64,000 nucleotides of DNA from Sphingomonas corticis. Its GTDB lineage: Bacteria > Pseudomonadota > Alphaproteobacteria > Sphingomonadales > Sphingomonadaceae. The stretch is from contig NZ_JAAVJH010000007.1 of assembly GCF_012035195.1 (NCBI RefSeq), forward strand, positions 1 to 64,000. Reading direction: 5' to 3'. The position numbers and the translations under genes were made by a program. Shown in pieces: positions 1 through 7,830 of the stretch. Position 1 is the stretch's first letter, and each line of letters opens with the position of its first letter. The notes under the pieces are model-generated. The model was given only the letters and a program-made list of their open reading frames with translations. It was not told the origin of the DNA and searched no databases.

Positions 1-73
1 TCGGGCTACGCCCGCCCTACGCCGCAACCAGCGCGAACGGTGCGACCCCCATACCCGTCACGCTGCTTGACGA

Positions 74-121
74 AGGGGGTCCCTTTTGCACGCCGATAGG
101 GGGTCCTTTTTGGACGCCGAT
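74..121. repeat. Two tandem 24-bp direct repeats, IS21-type end remnant suspected
   Basis: Two head-to-tail 24-bp units (74-97 and 98-121) differ at only two positions. Each runs from an A followed by five G through a T-rich stretch to ACGCCGAT. From memory, short repeats of this wording occur at the ends of IS21-family elements in proteobacteria, so this may be the edge of an insertion sequence lying off the left side. No istA/istB gene is inside the window. The second unit ends on the first base of the integrase start codon, so the repeat may have replaced the native upstream region of that gene. Confidence 0.5.
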
Positions 122-1179
122 TGACAGTGAAGGAGATCGGCGGACGGCTCTACTTCCGCCGCAAGGTCGCGGGGAAGGATTCCTATCACCGCCTGCCCGC
201 GATCGACGATCCGGATTTCGCGGCCGAGTACGCACGGCTCTCCGCCCCTGAGATCGTGAAGCCCGGCCCCGCGCACGGGACACTCGGCTGGCTGGTCGCG
301 AGCTATCGCGCCAGCGCGGAGTGGAAGGCGAAGAGCAGCCGAACCCGCGAGAACCAGGCTCGCTACCTTGATCTGATCGCCGAGAAGGACGGTCACCGCA
401 GCACCTCGGGCGTGCGGCCGGTCCATGTCTACAAGCTGCGCGACCGCCTGCTGGACACGCCGGGCAAGGCCAACGTCTGGTTAAGCGTCTTCGGGTCGCT
501 GATGCGTCATGCGGTCCGCCTGGGCGTGCGCGACGACAATCCCTGCGACAACGTGCCGATCCTGCGGACTGGCGAGCATGAGCCATGGCCGGCCGACCTT
601 CTGCGCGTCTGCTTGGAGGTGGCCACGCCTATGACCCGGCTGGCGATCGTCAGCGCGCTCTGCTCCGGACAGCGCATCGGCGATCTCGTCCGGATGCAGT
701 ACGGCTGGATCTCCGGCGGCATCATGGAATTGGACCAGGAGAAGCGACGCCGCGGCGGGATCGTAAAGCACGTCGCCGTGCCGATGCACCCATTCTGGAC
801 CGAGGAGCTGGCCAAGCTGCCGCGGCGTTCCGTCACGCTGCTCTACGAGCGCAGCGGCGCACCGTTCAAGACGACCGGCGCTCTGCAGGAGCGCCTCCGT
901 GCGCTGATGGACCACGAAGCCGTCCAGCAGGTCTCCGCGGACCTTGTCGCCCGCGAGGTCATCGCGGAGGGCGCGCGGTTCACATTCCACGGGCTGCGGA
1001 AGAACGCCTGCTGCTACCTGCTGGAGCGCGGCTTGAACGACAGCGAGGTGGGGGAGATCCTTGGCATGTCGCCGGAGATGGTCCGTCACTATGGCAAGCG
1101 CGCTCGCGCCCTGATGGTCGCTCGCGGCGCGGCCGACCGTATGACGAGCGGCCAGATTGTCGCGCTCGCTGGCCGCTAA
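121..1179 (+). CDS. Tyrosine-type site-specific integrase
   Basis: Protein of 352 aa with the tyrosine recombinase catalytic residues in order: Arg185 in GQRIGD, a likely Lys208, His290 and Arg293 in the HGLR box, and Tyr324 in VRHYGKRA. Residues about 50-150 form the SAM-like core-binding domain; the N-terminus looks like a short arm-binding region (GRLYFRRK). The start is TTG at 121, with GTG at 127 as an alternative; an in-frame stop at 97-99 bars a longer protein, so a few N-terminal residues may have been lost to the repeat upstream. It is the leftmost gene of an element that ends at a tRNA-Glu fragment at 2847, and presumably catalysed that insertion. Confidence 0.9.
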   Translation: MTVKEIGGRLYFRRKVAGKDSYHRLPAIDDPDFAAEYARLSAPEIVKPGPAHGTLGWLVASYRASAEWKAKSSRTRENQARYLDLIAEKDGHRSTSGVRPVHVYKLRDRLLDTPGKANVWLSVFGSLMRHAVRLGVRDDNPCDNVPILRTGEHEPWPADLLRVCLEVATPMTRLAIVSALCSGQRIGDLVRMQYGWISGGIMELDQEKRRRGGIVKHVAVPMHPFWTEELAKLPRRSVTLLYERSGAPFKTTGALQERLRALMDHEAVQQVSADLVAREVIAEGARFTFHGLRKNACCYLLERGLNDSEVGEILGMSPEMVRHYGKRARALMVARGAADRMTSGQIVALAGR

Positions 1180-1625
1180 GCCGGAACATCGTTTTTGCCG
1201 GCGTGCACGGCAGTAACCTTCATCGCGATCATATCTCTGATCGCTATCGATCCGTCGCTCTCGTCCGTCGGGATACCATGCACGAGCGCGTGCGAGGGAT
1301 CATCGGGCAAGCCCTCGCCGCTCCGGGGATCTTCTTCTAGCCAGAACTTGGCCGCTGTATCAGCAAGCACCGCTCCGATCGAATCTGCGACAATCTGAAG
1401 CAACCTACCCGTGGCGCGAGTAGTCATCCATCTACCGACAACATCCCTTATCGTCGCAAGGTCATCGTCTGGATCGTTTGAGAAAACACCACAACGATTG
1501 ACCGAAAGAGCGCCGTCATCAGCAGGCCGCGGCTTGAACGCACCTCCCGAGACCACGCCCCCTTGGACATGACCTCCACTAGCGTACCGCACGATATCGC
1601 AGCTCGTGTCGACTGCTTCACCCAC
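1176..1625 (-). CDS. Hypothetical protein, third gene of the island operon
   Basis: 149 aa, no signal peptide or membrane span. Readable motifs are AFKPRPADDGALSVNR near residue 30 and a DDPSHALVHG segment near residue 108; I have a vague memory of similar motifs in small proteins encoded on phages and islands, but can assign no function. It lies 7 bp behind the 184-aa gene and its stop overlaps the integrase stop region, so it converges with the integrase. Base composition here is visibly less GC-rich than in the flanking chromosome, which fits acquired DNA. Reading frame and start are plausible but not proven. Confidence 0.6.
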   Translation of the reverse strand: MGEAVDTSCDIVRYASGGHVQGGVVSGGAFKPRPADDGALSVNRCGVFSNDPDDDLATIRDVVGRWMTTRATGRLLQIVADSIGAVLADTAAKFWLEEDPRSGEGLPDDPSHALVHGIPTDESDGSIAIRDMIAMKVTAVHAGKNDVPA

Positions 1626-1632
1626 AATACAA

Positions 1633-2187
1633 TCAGCCTCGAACTAGCTTGCTCACACCGTGCGACACCAGCAATCCCGCGATCTTCGACAACGGAGCAA
1701 CGCCACTGGCACGCGACACCACACCATTGGCTTCGGCAAAGAAGACGAACTGGATCTCCCCGACCGATCGGAAAATAAGTGCAGCTTGCTCGTTATCGCC
1801 CGACCGCCAAATAGCACGCAGATGACCACCATCCGTTAGAACTACGGCAGGCATGATCGTAGCGCTCGTTCTTACAAATCCTCGTAGGATCGCCATCGAA
1901 GCGGCGTTAAACGGAAGATCCTCGTCTTCCGCTAGTTCCTCAAGCTCGGCGCACCGGGCCTCCACCTCTTGCATGAGCTGCTGTCCAAGGTCGTCCTTGA
2001 TGCTGGCAACAGAGTAGCTTTTGGACGAAGACGCGTTAGCTGGAGTGCTCGTCGTCATCGCGCCGACCGCTAGTGCCGCAACGTAGGACCCGAACGATCC
2101 CAAGGTTGCGGTTTCTCGGAAGATTGTAGCGCGACCGTTAGTGCGCACAGCACCCGTGTCGTAGCGAGGCAATGGCGAGAGGTTCAA
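1633..2187 (-). CDS. Hypothetical protein, second gene of the island operon
   Basis: 184 aa, unrecognised. The N-terminal 50 residues are Ser/Thr/Ala-rich with a weakly hydrophobic patch. The middle (residues 60-95) is acidic and probably helical (EARCAELEELAEDEDL). The C-terminal half carries a beta-rich stretch with VVLTDGGHLRAIWR and GEIQFVFF. Its ATG overlaps the stop of the upstream 138-aa gene by 4 bp, implying translational coupling, and the third gene follows after 7 bp. The three therefore look like one functional unit. No toxin, nuclease or defence motif could be recognised. Confidence 0.6.
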   Translation of the reverse strand: MNLSPLPRYDTGAVRTNGRATIFRETATLGSFGSYVAALAVGAMTTSTPANASSSKSYSVASIKDDLGQQLMQEVEARCAELEELAEDEDLPFNAASMAILRGFVRTSATIMPAVVLTDGGHLRAIWRSGDNEQAALIFRSVGEIQFVFFAEANGVVSRASGVAPLSKIAGLLVSHGVSKLVRG

Positions 2188-2600
2188 TTTAGTGTCTCTT
2201 GGCTAGAGTTTTCGAGGATCGTCATAAGATGCCTATGCAGATCTGCATATGCATCAGGTGCCGCATCCTTGATTGCCTGAACCAAGCCCACCGCTAGCTG
2301 ACTGGCTGCGGCTGGAGCAATCCGCAAGGAAATGGTCTCGCGGTATGCGGTCTGATGATCGACGCGTTCTGGCCCGATAACGTTCCCAGCGTTGCTCATG
2401 TACATAGCCGTAAACCGCGGCACGGCAGCGAAGCAGGAGACGGTAAAGTCACGACCGAGGAAGCCAATGATGGACATGTCGACAGTCGCTATGTCCAAGG
2501 CCGGATCGCGTTCAACAACCACCGGCACGGTGCCGTCGGGCTGCGTGTCAGCGCGATCCTCAACCGTTCTGCGGACGCTCATCTCCACCGTATCAGCCAT
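2184..2600 (-). CDS. Hypothetical protein, first gene of the island operon
   Basis: 138 aa, soluble, unrecognised. The central part reads as a compact beta-rich domain (FLGRDFTVSCFAAVPRFTAM) followed by an alanine-rich helix (APAAASQLAVGLVQAIKDAA) and a hydrophilic tail. The start is well supported: GGTAGGAGTG lies just upstream of the ATG on the minus strand. It opens the three-gene operon running toward the integrase, with a 4-bp overlap into the next gene. Function unknown; the link to an integrase marks it as mobile-element cargo. Confidence 0.62.
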   Translation of the reverse strand: MADTVEMSVRRTVEDRADTQPDGTVPVVVERDPALDIATVDMSIIGFLGRDFTVSCFAAVPRFTAMYMSNAGNVIGPERVDHQTAYRETISLRIAPAAASQLAVGLVQAIKDAAPDAYADLHRHLMTILENSSQETLN

Positions 2601-2803
2601 AACACTCCTACCCCCAGGAGGCCCCTATATAGTGCGGATAAGCTCGAAGGATACACCCACAAACGCGGCCTACCCCGTTTCAGGGGCGATCCCGCTCGAA
2701 CAGGGAGCCTAGCTGTACCCCCAGCGTGGCAACCCATTGATATCGCTTCCGCCAGTTTTGCCCGGTCGAAGGGTACGGACCGTTGATTTTACACCAAAAA
2801 TTG

Positions 2804-2847
2804 CCTCCACGGCTGAAACACGGGTTCGATTCCCGTAGGGGTCACCA
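2804..2847 (+). other. tRNA-Glu 3' fragment, probable attachment site remnant
   Basis: The sequence contains a complete T-arm (stem ACGGG/CCCGT at 2820-2824 and 2832-2836, loop TTCGATT), a 3' acceptor strand AGGGGTC (2837-2843), discriminator A and CCA. Upstream CACGGCTG resembles the 3' half of the anticodon arm. Alphaproteobacterial tRNA-Glu has the acceptor pair GACCCCT/AGGGGTC and a CACGGC anticodon stem, so the match is to tRNA-Glu. No 5' acceptor, D-arm or anticodon TTC/CTC precedes it, so it is not an intact gene. Integrases that use the anticodon-loop-to-3'-end of a tRNA leave exactly such a copy at the far end of the element; the intact gene should lie left of the window. Confidence 0.72.
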
Positions 2848-3013
2848 GCCCCGCCCCAAGTGGCGGGATTTGGCGGAAAACCGACGAAATCCAACGCTGC
2901 CTTAGGCGCGCGATGCCGGGAATGGGCCGTGGATCGAGCCACTCGCACAAGCGCGCGAATTCGACGGATGCATGGTTTCGGATACAGCGCGCATCCCCTG
3001 ATCGGTTGTCGAT

Positions 3014-3640
3014 CTAGACTGCGGGGTGTTCATGCGAGCGGTCGAAGGCGCGCTTGTAGGCGTCGCGGCTCGTGGTGCGGGATAGATAGTCGGCTTCGGC
3101 GTCGCCGATGACGAACCCAGCATGGTTCGCGCCCAGGTTGAGCGCGTAGGATACCGAAATGTCGGCGGCTGTGAACCTTTCCCCTGCCATGTAGGGAGCG
3201 CGAGCGAGCTGCCGTCGAACGAGCAGCAGCCGCCGTTCCACGCATTCGCGCGCCCAACGTGCGCCCCAATTGTCGCGTTCTGCCTCTGGCGCGATGAAGC
3301 CGCTCACCAACGGAACCATCATCAAGGTCGCCAGCCCCGCCTCGCCCAGGTGGAGAAATTGCTGGTAGGTCGCGAAGGCTGGATCATCGGTCGAGGGCTG
3401 CATCGGCGTCGGCCCGTAACGACCCATCAGATATTCCATGATCGCAATGGACTCGACCATGGTGACGTCCCCGTCCTGGATTGCGGGCAGGAAGTCGCCG
3501 GGGTTGACGGCGAGCCACTCCGGTTCTCTTCGCGCGGCCAGCATGTCCACGTGCCGCAGGCGGTAGGGGATGCCCATTTCCTCCAGCACCCACGCGGCTC
3601 TGATCGAACGCGAGGTCTGTCCACCCCAAACCGTGATCAT
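3014..3640 (-). CDS. Glutathione S-transferase family protein
   Basis: 208 aa, the usual length for a bacterial GST. Residues 1-80 form the thioredoxin-fold domain (ITVWGGQTSRSIRAAWVLEE, the NPGDFLPAI loop with the cis-proline, and the VESIAIMEYL segment that binds the glutathione gamma-glutamyl moiety). Residues about 90-205 form the all-helical domain, including APYMAGERFTAADI. Conjugation of glutathione to an electrophile is the family reaction; the substrate cannot be told. The start at 3640 is chosen because the GST fold begins there; the frame stays open further upstream, but that part is low-complexity and resembles no domain. Confidence 0.9.
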   Translation of the reverse strand: MITVWGGQTSRSIRAAWVLEEMGIPYRLRHVDMLAARREPEWLAVNPGDFLPAIQDGDVTMVESIAIMEYLMGRYGPTPMQPSTDDPAFATYQQFLHLGEAGLATLMMVPLVSGFIAPEAERDNWGARWARECVERRLLLVRRQLARAPYMAGERFTAADISVSYALNLGANHAGFVIGDAEADYLSRTTSRDAYKRAFDRSHEHPAV

Positions 3641-3695
3641 CTTCCCGAATCTCCGTGAGGGCTGATCTGATCGCACCATGACGTGAACGGCGTCG

Positions 3696-4016
3696 TCATC
3701 CTGCGGACGAGGTCCTCGCTTTACCGTCGATGAGGACAGCCTGCTGCCATCGGCTCGGCGCCTTGTCGGATCGGTGGATGCACCCCGCCCAGCAGCACGG
3801 CCGCTTCTTGCCTTGGAGCAGTTCCTCGCCAGTTCGCGCGATCCGCCGCTGGCGGGTTGCGGCCAACTTGGCGTCCTCGATCCAGCAGATGAATTCGTTG
3901 CGACCAAGCGACGTCAGGCCTTGCCACAGCGCCAGCACGTCGCCGTTCGATCGCAAGGCGGCTTCGAGATCTTCGGAAGCCTCGTGCACGGTACCATGAA
4001 GGAGCGCGTCGGCCAC
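3696..4016 (-). CDS. YdeI/OmpD-associated family protein
   Basis: About 106 aa. The body matches the C-terminal domain of the YdeI/OmpD-associated (bacteriocin-protection-like) family: DLEAALRSNGDVLALWQGL, then EFICWIEDAKLAATRQRRI and a GKKR tail. In this family the WIxxAK...TRxRRI block is the hallmark; the biochemical role is unsettled. The start is a GTG at 4016, with CGGGAGG five bases upstream; a downstream GTG at 3989 is possible but has no ribosome-binding site. The usual N-terminal DUF1801-like portion of longer family members is absent. The 262 bp beyond it up to 4278 contain nothing I can support. Confidence 0.7.
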   Translation of the reverse strand: MADALLHGTVHEASEDLEAALRSNGDVLALWQGLTSLGRNEFICWIEDAKLAATRQRRIARTGEELLQGKKRPCCWAGCIHRSDKAPSRWQQAVLIDGKARTSSAG

Positions 4017-4278
4017 AAGGCCTCCCGATGTACGTGTGGAAGCGGTACCGCCGGCGGGCGGCGCGAAGCTGCCGGCCAGTATGACGTTCCGCGCGTGGGT
4101 TGTCGAATGCAGCTTCCACGACGCTTCGGGAAAACGCCGCTGTCCCTTCAGCGCGCGAAGGTCAGACCATCTTGGTGGAGGAGAGGAAAGCATCACGAAG
4201 CGGCGGTGACGCACAAGAAGGCGCGAACAGGCGAACCAACATTCGCGCGGGATCGAGCCGATCCGGTCGTGCGCGGAG

Positions 4279-4977
4279 CTACGTCATGTCGACGACCGCG
4301 CCCGTCGCGATCACCGCGCCCGTCGGCTTGCCGGTGGGTGAGCCACCTTGCGGTTCGATGGAGATCGCCAGCACCTCGTCCCGACCGGGGAGGCGAGCGT
4401 TCTTCAGCAGCGCAGGGGTGAGCGCCCCCGGGGCCAGCAGCCCGAGCGGACGCGGTACCTTGTCGCTGCCGATACGCCACAGTTCCGCCACGCGATCGGC
4501 AGGGACGACGATCGTGGCCGTCAGCCGGACGGACCCGCTGCGACGATCGACGAGTGCGGCGATGGGCGGCTGGTCGGCCCCCTCGGCGGGAACCAGAACC
4601 GCCACCAGCGGGCGGGCGGGCGGCGGCGCGACCGGGGGGGCGACCTGCGGAGCGGGAAAGGCCACCAGCGCGACCAGGGTCGCCGCGATCGCCCCCGCCG
4701 CGGTGCCGCCGGCGAACCACGGCCAGCGGGGGCGCACCTTCGCGACGGGCGTGCCGGCCGGGCGATGGTCGGCAAGCTCGATCCTGGCGAGCACGTCCGC
4801 CGGCGGCACGACCGCGTCATACCCTGCGATCAGCGCAGCCAGCTTCTCCCGCCACCAGGCGACTTCCATGGCGAAATCGCTGTCGGCCAGCATCCGCTCC
4901 AGGGCCGCCGCGCGATCGCCGCCTTCGAGCAGCCCCAGCGCCAGTTCGGCCGCCTCGATCTGATCGTCAGGCGTCAT
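4279..4977 (-). CDS. Anti-sigma factor, RskA type
   Basis: 232 aa, single-span membrane protein. Residues 1-70 form an acidic cytoplasmic anti-sigma domain (EAAELALGLLEGGDRAAALERML, then AWWREKLAAL). A transmembrane helix lies at about 86-108 after a proline/arginine-rich linker, and the periplasmic C-terminus (about 120-232) matches the RskA domain (LVAVLVPAEG, VAELWRIG, LLAPGAL, AISIEPQGGSPTGKPTGAV). It would hold the adjacent ECF sigma at the membrane until released. It overlaps the sigma gene by 11 bp, the usual coupling for such pairs. Confidence 0.9.
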   Translation of the reverse strand: MTPDDQIEAAELALGLLEGGDRAAALERMLADSDFAMEVAWWREKLAALIAGYDAVVPPADVLARIELADHRPAGTPVAKVRPRWPWFAGGTAAGAIAATLVALVAFPAPQVAPPVAPPPARPLVAVLVPAEGADQPPIAALVDRRSGSVRLTATIVVPADRVAELWRIGSDKVPRPLGLLAPGALTPALLKNARLPGRDEVLAISIEPQGGSPTGKPTGAVIATGAVVDMT

Positions 4978-5569
4978 GTCGCATGCACTTTCGCAGCTCG
5001 AGAAGCGCGCGTCGCACGGTGCTCTTCATCGTCGCGAGCGGCACGCCCTCGCGCTGCGCGACCTCGCTGTAGGTAAGTCCGTCCAGGAATGCGGTGCTGA
5101 TCGCGCGCCGGGGCCGCTCGCCGAGCAGCGTCAGGCAGCGGCGCAGCCGGTCCGCCTCCTCGTCCACGATCATCGCGTCGTCGGCGGCCGGCGCGGGGTC
5201 CGGACGATCGCCATCGAACGCGGCGTCATCTCCGACCGCAGCGGGGGGTGGACGATCGTGCGCGCGCCGCCAGTCGATCGCCCGGTTTCGCGCGATGGTG
5301 GCGAGCCAGGTGATCGGGCTGGACCGCAGCGGATCGAAGCTCGACGCGCGCCGCCACACGATCAGATACACTTCCTGCAGCACATCCTCCGCCGCCTGTC
5401 GCTCGCCGCAGATACGAAGACACACGCCGTAGAGCTTCGCCGAGCTCATGCGGTACACGCGCGCGAAGGCGGACTTGTCCGCCAGCCCGGTGGCGACGAG
5501 CGCGGCGGCCAGCCTCTGCCGGCGCGTCGATGCGTCTTCATCTGCGGCCTGTGGCGATTCTTCGGCCAA
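4967..5569 (-). CDS. ECF-family RNA polymerase sigma factor (SigK-like)
   Basis: 200 aa. Region 2 spans about residues 33-105 (AFARVYRMSSAKLYGVCLRI, EDVLQEVYLIVWRRA, WLATIARNRAIDWRR), a variable acidic linker follows, and region 4 lies at about 142-196 with the helix-turn-helix TYSEVAQREGVPLATMKSTV. The first 30 residues are a hydrophilic extension. It is co-transcribed with an RskA-type anti-sigma and diverges from two ferritin-like genes. An ECF-type promoter (GGAAC, 17 bp, CGTA) faces this gene at 5661-5636, which suggests positive autoregulation. Confidence 0.92.
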   Translation of the reverse strand: MAEESPQAADEDASTRRQRLAAALVATGLADKSAFARVYRMSSAKLYGVCLRICGERQAAEDVLQEVYLIVWRRASSFDPLRSSPITWLATIARNRAIDWRRAHDRPPPAAVGDDAAFDGDRPDPAPAADDAMIVDEEADRLRRCLTLLGERPRRAISTAFLDGLTYSEVAQREGVPLATMKSTVRRALLELRKCMRHDA

Positions 5570-5635
5570 TCCTCGTCCCTTTGGAATTTTTCCCGGTCTG
5601 CGTGCATCCCTGCCGCGTCGGCACTCGTAGCTGAA

Positions 5636-5661
5636 TACGCCCGCATGAATGAAACCGTTCC
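5636..5661 (-). promoter_or_regulatory. ECF sigma promoter upstream of the sigma gene
   Basis: On the minus strand GGAAC (5661-5657) and CGTA (5639-5636) are separated by 17 bp, matching the general ECF -35/-10 pattern. Transcription would begin near 5628, about 60 bp before the sigma ATG. I found no equally good element facing the ferritin-like gene on the plus strand. Confidence 0.5.
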
Positions 5662-5691
5662 GATCCCTCGCGGGCCATTGGGAGGTGCCGA

Positions 5692-6675
5692 GTGACGACG
5701 CAGCAGGATCTGGTCATCGACGCGTTTGACGCGCGGGTCGAGCGACGACACAATCGCAGGGCGCTGTTCACCGCGGCGCTCGGCGCGGCGGCGGTCGGAT
5801 CGGCCTTCGCCTACAGCGATCCCGCGCTGGCGCAGTCGGCGGTGACGGACGCCGACGTCCTCAACTTCGCGCTCAACCTCGAGTATCTGGAGGCGCAATT
5901 CTACCTTTACGCCGTGAACGGCACCGGCCTGGCCGCGTCGCAGACCGCCAGCGGCGGCGGCGCAGCAGGCGGGACAGTGACCGGCGGTGCCCGCGTCGAT
6001 TTCTCCGGCGATCCCATCGTCGGCGCCTATGCGCGGGAGATCGCCGCGGACGAGGCGGCACATGTCGCCTTCCTGCGCACCAATCTCGGCTCGGCGGCAG
6101 TGGCCATGCCGAACATCAACATTTCCGGCGCGTCGGACGGACCGTTCACCGCCGCCGCGCGAGCCGCCGGGGTGGTCGGGCCGACGGGGACGTTCAATCC
6201 CTATGCCTCGCCCAATGATTTCCTGCTCGGCGCCTTCATCTTCGAGGACGTCGGCGTCACCGCCTACAAAGGCGCCGCGCCGCTGCTCAGCAACAAGACC
6301 TTCCTGGAAGCGGCGGCAGGCATTCTCGCCGTGGAGGCGTACCACGCCGCCATCGTTCGCACGACACTGTACGCCAAGGGCGTGCAGGCGCTGGTCGATG
6401 CGACCGAGCTGATCTCCAACGCGCGTGATACGCTGGATGGAAGTCCGGCCGAAGACCGCATCCGCGGTATCGGGCCCGAGGCTGACCAGGGGATCGCGCC
6501 GTCGGGCAGCGGCAACACGCTGACGTCGAACATCGCGCCGCTCAACGTCAACGGCCTCGCGTACAGCCGCACCACGGGACAGGTGCTCAACATCGTCTAC
6601 CTGAACGCGGGCACCACCACGATGGGCGGGTTCTTCCCGAACGGCGTCAACGGAAACATCCGCTCCACGACGTGA
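5692..6675 (+). CDS. Secreted ferritin-like domain protein, copy 1
   Basis: 327 aa. The N-terminus has a Tat-like signal (RRALFTAALGAAAVGSAFA, ending AQS near residue 49). The ferritin-like four-helix domain carries candidate metal ligands in order: Glu64/Glu67 in LEYLEAQFY, Glu116/Glu121 with His124, Glu185, and Glu215 with His218 in EAYH. This belongs to the Ferritin_2/desiccation-related group, exported proteins whose chemistry is poorly known. GTG start at 5692 is set by TTGGGAGG seven bases upstream. It diverges from the ECF sigma operon and is followed by a close paralogue, so the pair is the likely target of that sigma. Confidence 0.85.
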   Translation: MTTQQDLVIDAFDARVERRHNRRALFTAALGAAAVGSAFAYSDPALAQSAVTDADVLNFALNLEYLEAQFYLYAVNGTGLAASQTASGGGAAGGTVTGGARVDFSGDPIVGAYAREIAADEAAHVAFLRTNLGSAAVAMPNINISGASDGPFTAAARAAGVVGPTGTFNPYASPNDFLLGAFIFEDVGVTAYKGAAPLLSNKTFLEAAAGILAVEAYHAAIVRTTLYAKGVQALVDATELISNARDTLDGSPAEDRIRGIGPEADQGIAPSGSGNTLTSNIAPLNVNGLAYSRTTGQVLNIVYLNAGTTTMGGFFPNGVNGNIRSTT

Positions 6676-6731
6676 TCGGGCCGGTCCGGTTCCTCACGCC
6701 CAGCGGCTTTTTCAAATTCAGGACGGTTCCC

Positions 6732-7742
6732 ATGATCGACCATCGCCAAGCTCTCGATATCCTCGCTGCCGCGGACGCGCGGCGCAGCGCCCGACGACAG
6801 TTCCTGAAGGTGGCGGGCGGCGGCACGCTCGCGCTCGGCGGCGCCAGCCTGCTGTCGGGCTGCTTCGATTCCGAAGGCGACGACGCGCCCATGCCCACCC
6901 CCACGCCGACACCCACGCCGGCGGCCGTGACCGACAGCGACATCCTCAACCTGGCGCTCAACCTCGAGTATCTCGAAGCGCAATTCTACCTCTTCGCCGT
7001 GAACGGCACCGGGCTGCCCGCGTCGCAGATCGCCAGCGGCAGCGGAGCCGCCGGGGGCACCGTGACGGGCGGGGCACGGGTCGACTTCACGCGTGACCCG
7101 CTGGTCGGCGCCTACGCCCGCGAGATCGCGGCGGACGAGGCGGCGCACGTCGCGTTCCTGCGCACCGCGCTCGGCTCCGCGGCGGTGGCGATGCCCAACA
7201 TCAACATCTCGGGCGATGCCAACGGTGCGTTCACCGCGGCGGCCCGGGCGGCCGGAGTGATCGGCGCGAACGAGACCTTCAATCCCTATTCGTCGCCGGA
7301 GAACTTCCTGCTCGGCGCGTACATCTTCGAGGACGTCGGCGTCACCGCGTACAAGGGCGCCGCCCCGCTGCTGAGCAGCAAGGTCTTTCTTGAGGCGGCG
7401 GCGGGGATCCTCGCGGCGGAGGCATATCACGCGGGGCTCGTGCGCACCGTCCTGTACGCCAAGGGCTTGACGACCGCGTCGCTCATCACCGCCAGTGGCC
7501 GCATCTCCGATGCCCGCGACGCGCTCGATCAGAACGGCGATTCCGACCAGGGCCTGACCGCGGCGGGCGGCGCCGCGAACATCGTGCCGGCGGACGGCGA
7601 CGCGATCGCCTACAGCCGCAACAGCCGGCAGGTGCACAACATCGTGTACCTGAATGCGACCGGCGCCAACCTGAACGGCGGCGGCTTCTTCCCCAACGGG
7701 ACCAACAATCCCAACCCCACGCTGCGGGTGGGTTTGCCGTGA
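6732..7742 (+). CDS. Ferritin-like domain lipoprotein, copy 2
   Basis: 336 aa and clearly paralogous to the preceding gene throughout the ferritin-like core (LEYLEAQFYLFAVNGTG, EIAADEAAHVAFLRT, YIFEDVGVTAYKGAAPLLS, EAYHAGLVRT). The exported end differs: a Tat-type motif ARRQFLK is followed by a hydrophobic stretch ending LLSGC, so it is probably lipidated, with a Pro/Thr-Pro repeat linker (PTPTPTPTP) before the domain. The start at 6732 is chosen over an upstream in-frame ATG because it begins just before the signal and follows AGGACGG. Fifty-six bp separate it from copy 1, consistent with one transcript. Confidence 0.85.
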   Translation: MIDHRQALDILAAADARRSARRQFLKVAGGGTLALGGASLLSGCFDSEGDDAPMPTPTPTPTPAAVTDSDILNLALNLEYLEAQFYLFAVNGTGLPASQIASGSGAAGGTVTGGARVDFTRDPLVGAYAREIAADEAAHVAFLRTALGSAAVAMPNINISGDANGAFTAAARAAGVIGANETFNPYSSPENFLLGAYIFEDVGVTAYKGAAPLLSSKVFLEAAAGILAAEAYHAGLVRTVLYAKGLTTASLITASGRISDARDALDQNGDSDQGLTAAGGAANIVPADGDAIAYSRNSRQVHNIVYLNATGANLNGGGFFPNGTNNPNPTLRVGLP

Positions 7743-7830
7743 CGATGCCGACGACCGCCAGCCGACCTTGCCTCTCGCCGGCGGGTGCGTTCGACGCGCC
7801 CGCCGCCGTCTCGTCAGAAGGGAATATCGC

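Noticed and set aside
2784-2847. A complete tRNA gene ending at 2847
   Set aside because: The T-arm and CCA end are perfect, but no matching GACCCCT 5' acceptor, D-arm or anticodon loop precedes them; only the 3' part is present.
3641-3907. Longer glutathione transferase
   Set aside because: The added 89 residues are low-complexity and precede a normal GST start; no family member has such an extension.
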